This document shows positions 1 through 5,033 of a stretch of 5,033 nucleotides of DNA, in pieces. The DNA lies in assembly GCA_026388495.1 (NCBI GenBank), contig JAPLJQ010000090.1:1-5033 (forward strand). The letters run 5' to 3'. The position numbers and the translations under genes were made by a program. The stretch is from Deltaproteobacteria bacterium. GTDB taxonomy: Bacteria > Desulfobacterota > Syntrophia > Syntrophales > UBA2185. The notes below the pieces were generated by a model. It was not told the origin of the DNA. It made no database searches and was given only the letters and a program-made list of their open reading frames with translations. Positions within the stretch are counted from its first letter, which is position 1. Each line of letters starts with the position of its first letter.

Positions 1-1914
1 AACCGTCATCCCTTCGCGCCACTCGGATTCCGGTTTCAGGTTGATCACCGTCTCAAACATCTCCAGAGGCGCCGGATCTGTGGCCGTTTCGGCCCGTCCT
101 GCCTTGCCGAAAACCTGGGAGACTTCCGGAATATTTTTCAGGATTTTGTCCTGCATCTGAAGGAGCTTGGACACCTCGGAGACAGAGGCTCCGGGCACGG
201 TCACAGGCATGTAGAAAAGCGTCCCCTCATACAGCGGCGGCATGAATTCCGACCCGAGTTTCCAGAAGGGATACACGGTGATGGCCATAATGACAATCGC
301 GCTGATGATCACCGTTTTCCGGAAGCGGATGGCGTAACGGGCAACGGGCTCGTAGATTTTATGAAGGATGAGGCTTACGGGATTCTTTTCCTCCGGCCGG
401 ATTTTTCCCCGGATAAAAAGCGTCATCAACACCGGCGTCAGGGTAATCGCCAGAAAAGACGAGAAGAGCATGGCAAATGTCTTGGTATAGGCCAGAGGCT
501 TGAACAGCCGCCCTGCCTGGGCCTGCAATGTAAAGACGGGCAGGAATGCCACCGTGATCACAAGGAGAGAGAAGAAAAGAGAAGGGCCGACTTCTTTGGC
601 CGCATCAATGATCACGTCCGTTCTGTTGCCGGGGTTCCCCTGGTGCTCCCATTCTTCAAGCTTCTTGTGAGCGTTTTCCACCATGATGATGGCTGCGTCC
701 ACCATGGCGCCGATGGCGATGGCGATGCCGCTCAAACTCATGATATTGGAGGTGACGCCCAGATAAAACATGCAGATGAAGGACATGATGATGGCAATGG
801 GCAACGTAACAATGACGACCAGCGCGCTGGGCAGATGGAAAAGAAAAATGAGGCACACCACACTGACGGCAACCGCCAGTTTGATGATCTCCTCCTTCAG
901 TGTGTCCATGGAGCGCATGATGAGGTCCGAGCGGTCGTAGGTGGCGACGATTTTTACCCCTTTCGGCAGGCTCGGCGCGATATCCCGGTTGATCTTCTCT
1001 TTGACCCGCTCGATGACAGAGAGGACATTTTCACCAAAACGGACAACAACGATACCTCCTGCGACCTCTCCCTTACCGTCCAGATCCGCGAGGCCCCTGC
1101 GGATTTCCGGCCCAAGCTGGATGCGGGCCACGTCCTTCAGAAAGACCGGCGTCCCGCCCGGATTCGATCCCACGGCGATGTCTTCAAGATCTTTGATATT
1201 TTTGATATATCCCCGCCCCCGGACCATATATTCAACACCGGACAATTCCAGAACCCGGCCTTCCACGTCCCGGTTGCTTTTCCGGATGGCTTCCATGACC
1301 TTCGTGATGGGCAGGTTATAAGCCGCCAGGCGATTGGGATCGACGGTGACCTGGTACTGCTTGACGAACCCGCCTATGCTCGCCACCTGTGAGACGCCGG
1401 GGACACTTTCCAGCGCAAGCTTGACGTTATAATCCTGGATGGAGCGAAGTTCGGAAAGGTCATGCCCGCCTGTCTCATCGACGACGGCGTAAGAAAACCC
1501 CCAGCCGAGGCTTGTCGCATCCGGTCCTAAAACGGGATTGACGTCGGCGGGAATCTTGTTTTTCACCGCCTGGAGATATTCCAGCACCCGGCTCCGGGCC
1601 CAGTAGATGTCGGTTCCTTCTTCAAAGATGACGTATATGAAGGAACTGCCGAGAAATGAGAAGCCGCGCACCGCCTGGACCTTCGGGGCGGCAAGCAGCG
1701 TCGAGGTGATGGGATAGGTGACCTGGTCTTCCACCAGGTCGGGACTCCGGCCGGGCCACTCCGTATAGATGATGACCTGGGTGTCGCTCAGGTCCGGAAT
1801 GGCGTCAAGAGGGGTATTCTTCAGCGCCCACCAGCCCCAGGCAAGTGAAAAAAACACCATCAGAAATATGATGAATCTGTTGCGGGCGCTCAGTTCAATG
1901 ATTTTGGCGATCAT
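1..1914 (-). CDS. cusA: CusA/CzcA-family heavy-metal efflux RND pump, N-terminal 638 residues (3' end outside window)
   Basis: Inner-membrane proton-driven pump of the HME-RND family, probably exporting Cu(I)/Ag(I). The frame is open from ATG at 1914 to the window edge; family members are about 1,040 residues, so roughly 60% is present. The N-terminus (MIAKIIELSARNRF, then TM1 at about 14-31) and DAIPDLSD match E. coli CusA almost without gaps. The TM4 signature GAMVDAAIIMVENAHK carries D406, equivalent to proton-relay D405. M569 (FYMP) and M619 (PLEMFE) are 50 residues apart, as are E. coli metal ligands M573 and M623. Membrane-pathway methionines M392, M404, M411, M482 and M497 align with M391, M403, M410, M486 and M501. 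Residue 271 is Ile where E. coli has Met. The start is fixed by an in-frame TGA at 1926-1924 and by the alignment. It is the last gene visible in the operon. E. coli residues are from memory; Cu/Ag specificity is inferred. Confidence 0.96.
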   Translation of the reverse strand, partial: MIAKIIELSARNRFIIFLMVFFSLAWGWWALKNTPLDAIPDLSDTQVIIYTEWPGRSPDLVEDQVTYPITSTLLAAPKVQAVRGFSFLGSSFIYVIFEEGTDIYWARSRVLEYLQAVKNKIPADVNPVLGPDATSLGWGFSYAVVDETGGHDLSELRSIQDYNVKLALESVPGVSQVASIGGFVKQYQVTVDPNRLAAYNLPITKVMEAIRKSNRDVEGRVLELSGVEYMVRGRGYIKNIKDLEDIAVGSNPGGTPVFLKDVARIQLGPEIRRGLADLDGKGEVAGGIVVVRFGENVLSVIERVKEKINRDIAPSLPKGVKIVATYDRSDLIMRSMDTLKEEIIKLAVAVSVVCLIFLFHLPSALVVIVTLPIAIIMSFICMFYLGVTSNIMSLSGIAIAIGAMVDAAIIMVENAHKKLEEWEHQGNPGNRTDVIIDAAKEVGPSLFFSLLVITVAFLPVFTLQAQAGRLFKPLAYTKTFAMLFSSFLAITLTPVLMTLFIRGKIRPEEKNPVSLILHKIYEPVARYAIRFRKTVIISAIVIMAITVYPFWKLGSEFMPPLYEGTLFYMPVTVPGASVSEVSKLLQMQDKILKNIPEVSQVFGKAGRAETATDPAPLEMFETVINLKPESEWREGMTV

Positions 1915-1919
1915 TTTTT

Positions 1920-1940
1920 GCGATCAGCTGTCAGCTGTCA
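1920..1940 (-). repeat. Triple 7-bp tandem repeat (TGACAGC, TGACAGC, TGATCGC)
   Basis: Read on the minus strand, two identical copies of TGACAGC (1940-1934 and 1933-1927) are followed by a third copy with two changes, TGATCGC (1926-1920). The array fills most of the 36-bp gap between cusB and cusA. Short heptamer arrays of the TGANNGC kind are familiar to me from intergenic DNA of some deltaproteobacteria, but I cannot confirm the genomic distribution here. It lies between the apparent Shine-Dalgarno sequence and the cusA start codon. Confidence 0.75.
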
Positions 1941-1948
1941 TCCTTTCT
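1941..1948 (-). promoter_or_regulatory. Displaced Shine-Dalgarno candidate for cusA (AGAAAGGA)
   Basis: AGAAAGGA on the minus strand is the only good Shine-Dalgarno match upstream of cusA. It ends 26 nt before the ATG at 1914, well beyond the usual 5-10 nt. The 21-bp heptamer array accounts for the excess: only AAAAA separates the array from the ATG. The site also overlaps an ATG (1942-1940) that opens a five-codon frame ending in TGA at 1927-1925. Whether the site still serves cusA, perhaps helped by ribosomes finishing cusB at 1951, is uncertain. Confidence 0.5.
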
Positions 1949-1950
1949 GA

Positions 1951-3396
1951 TTAATGTTTTTGCCGGAGCGGTTTGACACCTTTTAGCTGGGCCTCGGAAT
2001 CGATCAGGAAGTTGGCCGATGAGGCTACTTTTTCCCCGTTCTTCAAACCCCGCAGGACCTCGGCGTAGCCGTCAGACCGGAGGCCAAGCTGAACCTCGCG
2101 GGGCTCGAAAGAACCGCTCCCCCGGTCCACATAGACCACCTGCCCTCTTCCCGTATCGATCACGGCGGATTCGGGGATGGTCAGCCTTTTGCCCAGATTG
2201 ATCCTGATTTCCACATTGGTATACATTTGGGGTTTCAGCTTGCCGCCCGTGTTCGGCAGTGTCAGGCGGACCTTTGCCGTCCGGGTGTCCGCCGCAATGG
2301 TGGGGAAAATATAATCAATCTGCGACGACAGTTCCCTTCCCGGAAAATAACTGAGGGTGATCCGGGCCGGCTGCCCTACCCGGACGAAAGGCAGTTCCTG
2401 TTCATAGATATCGGCAATGATCCAGAGGGTGGACAGGTCCGCCACATCGAAAAGTTTTTCTCCCGGCATGACCTTCATCCCACGGACCGCCATTTTCTGC
2501 GTGATGAATCCGCTGATAGGGCTATAAAGGGTCAGTGTTCGTATGGGCTTTCCCGTTTCTTCTATTTTCCTGATCTGCTTCTCAGAAATATCCCAGAGGC
2601 GGAGCCGCTGCCTCGCGGCGTCCAGAGCGGCGGCGGCATCTTTCGCAAGCATCTTTTGCAGATCGAACACGGGCTCAGAACCGGTTGCGGGCGGCGTTTC
2701 GACATGCTCTCCGTGGGGGGCTTCCGATGGCCGCACCGTGCCGGTCTGTCGCCCCGCCCATTTTGACGCACTGATGAATTCCTGTTGCGTCGCAAGCAGC
2801 TCCGGGCTGTAAATTTCCGCCAGGGGCTCTCCTTTTTTGACGTAGCGGCCTGTGAAATCCACGTAGAGCTTCTCTATCCAGCCCTCGATTTTTGTATTGA
2901 TCGTGGCCAGTTTTCGTTCGTCCGCCTCGACCCTTCCGACCGTCCGGATGATTTTCTGAACGGATCTCACTGAAACCCTGACCGTTTTGACGCCGATGAG
3001 CTGCTGCTGTTCCGGAGAAATCTCAACCTGTGGAACATCCTCTGCCACTTGTTCCTGCAGCGCCGGTTGCGTGGGAGGTTTGACGGCCCCGGGCTTATCC
3101 TTCGCTGATGGCGGCTGCGCCGTATGCCCCGCATGGCCCTGGGCAAGAGCGGAGGATAAGACTGCGCTCTCAAAGAGGAAGACTACTCCTGAAATGCCGA
3201 TAACCAGAAGAATCATGAGGACAGACCCTTGAACCTTCTTCTTCCATGTCATTCCCGTGAAAACGGGAATCCACAACCATCCAACGTCACTGGATTCCTG
3301 CCTTCGCAGGAATGACAGATTGGGTGATTCATCCCATGACAGTTTTGATAATTGATTACAAAAATAAAAGGGCTTAAAGAAACGTTTGTTTTTCAT
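1951..3396 (-). CDS. cusB: CusB-type efflux RND periplasmic adaptor (membrane fusion) protein
   Basis: Periplasmic adaptor joining the RND pump to the outer-membrane channel. Residue numbers assume the longest frame (481 aa, ATG 3396). A hydrophobic signal segment at about 60-80 ends in a likely cleavage site (ALA/QG, after 85). A Pro/Lys-rich linker (92-116) precedes the beta-barrel/lipoyl region, with GWIEKLYVDFTG at 172-183 and KKGEPLAEIYSPELL at 187-201. A helical hairpin (about 199-280) holds a Pro/Gly/Glu-rich insert at 214-243. The second lipoyl half has YSPISGFI and VRGMKVMPGEKLF, then ADLSTLWIIADIYE. No Met occurs between the signal peptide and M249, so the E. coli N-terminal Met triad is absent; HxxH motifs occur at 88-91 and 228-231. 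The start is doubtful: ATG 3396 overlaps the upstream stop as ATGA, but residues 1-48 come from an AT-rich stretch and a palindromic repeat. ATG 3252 (MTWKKK, a good signal n-region, poor RBS) or ATG 3216 (AAGGG 9 nt upstream) may be real. Confidence 0.93.
   Translation of the reverse strand: MKNKRFFKPFYFCNQLSKLSWDESPNLSFLRRQESSDVGWLWIPVFTGMTWKKKVQGSVLMILLVIGISGVVFLFESAVLSSALAQGHAGHTAQPPSAKDKPGAVKPPTQPALQEQVAEDVPQVEISPEQQQLIGVKTVRVSVRSVQKIIRTVGRVEADERKLATINTKIEGWIEKLYVDFTGRYVKKGEPLAEIYSPELLATQQEFISASKWAGRQTGTVRPSEAPHGEHVETPPATGSEPVFDLQKMLAKDAAAALDAARQRLRLWDISEKQIRKIEETGKPIRTLTLYSPISGFITQKMAVRGMKVMPGEKLFDVADLSTLWIIADIYEQELPFVRVGQPARITLSYFPGRELSSQIDYIFPTIAADTRTAKVRLTLPNTGGKLKPQMYTNVEIRINLGKRLTIPESAVIDTGRGQVVYVDRGSGSFEPREVQLGLRSDGYAEVLRGLKNGEKVASSANFLIDSEAQLKGVKPLRQKH
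3248..3316. repeat. 69-bp nearly palindromic dispersed-type repeat (REP/MITE-like) at the 5' end of cusB
   Basis: The element is bounded by exact 8-bp inverted ends (GTCATTCC ... GGAATGAC). It contains two hairpins, each with a perfect 8-bp stem and 4-nt loop: 3251-3270 (ATTCCCGT/ACGGGAAT) and 3294-3313 (ATTCCTGC/GCAGGAAT). A further inverted pair, GGAATCCA and TGGATTCC, lies inside. Translated on the minus strand it gives the SFLRRQESS...WIPVFTGMT type of peptide, which I know as the signature of a widespread intergenic repeat often mistranslated into gene ends in Proteobacteria. It has no room for a transposase, so it would be a non-autonomous element. It overlaps the predicted cusB frame without a stop codon. 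Confidence 0.85.
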
Positions 3397-4673
3397 TTTT
3401 TGCTGTCTCCCGGCATCTGCGCCAGACCTTCCGTAATCGCATGGAGTCTTGCCAATGCTTTTTCTCTTTCCGCAAACTGGCTCCAGTAAAGAGCTTCATA
3501 ATCCAGCAGGGTTTTCAGCCTGGAAAGGACGACAATCGCATCCGTCCGCCCCGTGGCGTATCCCGTGAATGCCGATTCAACATCTTGGGTGTTTTTCGGA
3601 ATCAACCCGTTCCTGTATAGATCCATAAGTTTTTCCGATGATCTGAGCATCGAAAAATTATCCTGTATGGCTGCCGATATCATCAGTTTTACGGCTTCCA
3701 GTTCCTGCTTCGCCTGGGCAAGAAACGCCTTCGCTTCCAGAACGGCTGGTTCCTGTTTTGTTTTATAATACAGGGGAATGTTGATCGTCGTCGTCGCACT
3801 CCACATATCTTTAAAATCACCTGATCGGTTAAAGTAGCTGGCGTTGATATTGAAGTCCGGATAGTACTCCTTCTGCGCCATCAGGAGCCTGGTGTTGGCC
3901 GCTTCCAGCATTTTCGCCCTGGCTTTTATTTCCGGAGAATGACGATCCGCCATTTGCAGGGCATCGTCGATGGTAAGGGTAAGGGGCCGGTAGACGGGAT
4001 CGATGGGACGTCCCAGGGGAACCCTGGAATCCCTGCCGATCGTAGCCCGGAGCATGGCCTCCAGGGACAGGATCTTCTGCCTGAACATCTCTTCTTTTTC
4101 AAGAAGCATGTATTTTTCCGTCTGCGCCATGAGGACTTCCTGCTGCATGGCCTTTCCTGTGGCATACCGTCCCAGCGCCAGGTCTTCGATCCTGATGAAG
4201 AGATCCCTCTTGTCCTTCAGGAGATCGATATTTTTATAGACCAGGAAAAGATCGAAATAAAGCTCTTTGACCCGCGCCGCCGTCCTGAGCTTCAGGAGTT
4301 CATGCATGGCCTCCAGGCTTTCAGCGTCCCGCTCGGCCATATCCCCTTTCAGCGAACGCTTGCCGGGAAAGAGAAACTGCTGGCTCGCGGAAAACATCCA
4401 CTGGGCGCCCTGCATTTCTCCGTAGGTGTAGCGGTCGAAACCCTCGTTCTGATAACCGAACATGAACATGGGATCGGGAAGGCTCTTCGACTGGGGAATG
4501 CGGTGTCTGGCTGCCTCGATCTTCGCCTGGGAAGCCAGAACATCGGGATTGTTCTTCAGTGCCTCTTCAACGAGCACGGAAAGGTTCAAATCCTGGGCAA
4601 AGGCGGAGGTGCTCAGAAGAAAAATAGCCAACGTGAGAATAACCGTTTTCAGATTCTTACCCAATATCCACAT
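3393..4673 (-). CDS. TolC-family outer-membrane efflux protein (CusC-like role)
   Basis: Outer-membrane channel that would complete the tripartite metal efflux duct. It has 426 residues, typical for the family in HME-RND operons. A Sec signal peptide covers residues 1-26 (two Lys, a hydrophobic core, AFA before QD). No cysteine follows, so unlike E. coli CusC it is not a lipoprotein. The two tandem OEP halves show internal similarity: ALKNNPDVLASQAKIEAAR (38-56) against ALQMADRHSPEIKARAKMLEAA (238-259), and GRYATGKAMQQEVLMAQTEK (168-187) against GYATGRTDAIVVLSRLK (371-387). FPGKRSL at 102-108 is the common motif after the first beta hairpin. Long coiled-coil helices are evident at about 110-210 and 305-415. 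ATG 4673 overlaps the previous gene by 17 bp and has no strong Shine-Dalgarno sequence, so coupled translation is likely. The stop TGA overlaps the cusB ATG. The family call is firm; the CusC role is from context. Confidence 0.95.
   Translation of the reverse strand: MWILGKNLKTVILTLAIFLLSTSAFAQDLNLSVLVEEALKNNPDVLASQAKIEAARHRIPQSKSLPDPMFMFGYQNEGFDRYTYGEMQGAQWMFSASQQFLFPGKRSLKGDMAERDAESLEAMHELLKLRTAARVKELYFDLFLVYKNIDLLKDKRDLFIRIEDLALGRYATGKAMQQEVLMAQTEKYMLLEKEEMFRQKILSLEAMLRATIGRDSRVPLGRPIDPVYRPLTLTIDDALQMADRHSPEIKARAKMLEAANTRLLMAQKEYYPDFNINASYFNRSGDFKDMWSATTTINIPLYYKTKQEPAVLEAKAFLAQAKQELEAVKLMISAAIQDNFSMLRSSEKLMDLYRNGLIPKNTQDVESAFTGYATGRTDAIVVLSRLKTLLDYEALYWSQFAEREKALARLHAITEGLAQMPGDSKK
3407..3411 (-). 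promoter_or_regulatory. Shine-Dalgarno candidate for the upstream cusB start (GGGAG)
   Basis: GGGAG on the minus strand lies 10 nt before ATG 3396, inside the last codons of the TolC-family gene. With the ATGA stop/start overlap it favours translational coupling and the long cusB start. It competes with AAGGG at 3230-3226, 9 nt before ATG 3216. Confidence 0.4.
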
Positions 4674-5033
4674 TGAGTTTTACCAACTGCGTCTTTCCGT
4701 CGCGCGTGATTTTTATATTGATGAACCAGGAACCGGACATGGAAAAATCAAGATTCGCCAGATACCGGCCGCTCTTCAATTCTGTTTTTGCCTTGTAATT
4801 CATGGCCGGCATCCCGGGCATTGCCGCCATACCGTAATCCACAGTTACCGTAGCATCGGTCACAGCGGCGCTTTTGACGTCCTGGATGTTTATCTCCATC
4901 TTATTCTTGCCGGTAACCGGAGGATTTTTATCCATCTTTACATGAACCATGTAGTTTCCGGCCTTCTTCGTGACCATATAATCCTTCGCATACACAAAAC
5001 CTGCCGCGAGAAGCAGTATGAGTACGACTGTAG
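4657..5033 (-). CDS. FixH/YtkA-like small secreted protein with a methionine-repeat motif, 5' end outside window
   Basis: Putative periplasmic metal-binding protein. The frame stays open to the window edge: before the GTG at 4995 it reads TVVLILLLAAGF, then VYA/KD, which is the hydrophobic core and cleavage site of a signal peptide. GTG 4995 is therefore not the start. The mature domain of about 110 residues is a beta-rich Ig-like sequence resembling the YtkA-like/FixH family: MEINIQD, ATVTVDYGM, GRYLANLDFSMSGSWFINIKI, LVKLNVDIG. Between two strands lies GMAAMPGMPAM (4798-4833 region), with methionines at every third position, a pattern suited to Cu(I) or Ag(I). There is no Cys. It overlaps the TolC-family gene by 17 bp and leads the visible part of the operon, where it may replace CusF as metal donor (inference). 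The family call rests on motif resemblance and should be read as probable. Confidence 0.85.
   Translation of the reverse strand, partial: TVVLILLLAAGFVYAKDYMVTKKAGNYMVHVKMDKNPPVTGKNKMEINIQDVKSAAVTDATVTVDYGMAAMPGMPAMNYKAKTELKSGRYLANLDFSMSGSWFINIKITRDGKTQLVKLNVDIG

Noticed and set aside
361..1392. Plus-strand open frame of 343 codons, His/Asp-rich
   Set aside because: It is antisense to the well-aligned CusA coding frame, and its His/Asp/Arg-rich composition is the usual mirror of a GC-rich gene. No recognisable domain.
1920..1940. Heptamer array considered as a CRISPR remnant or transcription-factor operator
   Set aside because: Units are directly adjacent with no spacers, are too short for CRISPR, and show no dyad arrangement typical of a defined metal-sensor operator.
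1925..1942. Five-codon ATG frame (MTADS) after the cusA Shine-Dalgarno candidate
   Set aside because: As a gene it is unsupported: the Shine-Dalgarno core touches the ATG and the frame comes from the heptamer repeat. Kept only as a possible effect on cusA initiation.
2227..2766. Plus-strand open frame of 179 codons opposite cusB
   Set aside because: It lies wholly inside the conserved adaptor domain coding on the other strand and has no independent support.
3251..3313. The two hairpins considered as an intrinsic terminator
   Set aside because: Neither stem is followed by a T-run on either strand, and they lie between functionally linked genes, so a dispersed repeat explains them better.
3317..3396. 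Internal promoter in the AT-rich stretch (TTGTAA as a -35)
   Set aside because: No acceptable -10 hexamer lies 16-18 nt downstream, so AT-richness alone is not enough.
3939..4676. Plus-strand open frame of 245 codons opposite the TolC-family gene
   Set aside because: The minus-strand frame has a signal peptide and duplicated OEP halves. The plus-strand product has no domain and looks like an antisense shadow.

Overview
The window is one strand-consistent operon fragment, transcribed on the minus strand (right to left). It encodes a Cus-type heavy-metal efflux system of the tripartite RND class. In transcription order it holds: a small secreted FixH/YtkA-like protein with a methionine-repeat motif (4657-5033, 5' end outside the window); a TolC-family outer-membrane channel (3393-4673); a CusB-type periplasmic adaptor (1951-3396); and the first 638 residues of a CusA-type inner-membrane RND pump (1-1914, 3' end outside the window). 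Genes overlap or nearly abut (17 bp, 4 bp, then a 36-bp gap), so a shared transcript is likely. Its promoter would lie beyond position 5033. No convincing promoter, terminator, tRNA, rRNA or CRISPR array is visible.

How the parts should work together: CusA, driven by proton motive force, would take Cu(I)/Ag(I) from the periplasm (and possibly the cytoplasm). CusB would link it to the outer-membrane channel and help load metal, and the TolC-family protein would form the exit duct. Monovalent specificity is supported by the pump's methionines: the periplasmic pair aligned with E. coli CusA M573/M623 and the transmembrane methionines aligned with M391, M403, M410, M486 and M501 are all present. 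The small FixH/YtkA-like protein sits where a periplasmic metal donor would be expected. No CusF is visible, so it is a candidate functional replacement, which is inference.

Two pieces of non-coding or mobile-type DNA disturb an otherwise ordinary operon. A 69-bp nearly palindromic dispersed-type repeat (3248-3316), plus an AT-rich stretch (3317-3396), lies at the very start of cusB and makes its true start uncertain. A triple 7-bp tandem repeat (1920-1940) sits exactly between a good Shine-Dalgarno sequence and the cusA start codon, giving a 26-nt spacing that would be an ideal 5 nt without it.

Organism: a Gram-negative bacterium, since there is an outer-membrane channel and periplasmic adaptor. 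The moderately GC-rich genes and both repeat types remind me of Desulfobacterota (Syntrophus/Geobacter-like deltaproteobacteria), but this is a low-confidence impression. The core system belongs to a known family; the novelty is in the details, not in a new class of system.
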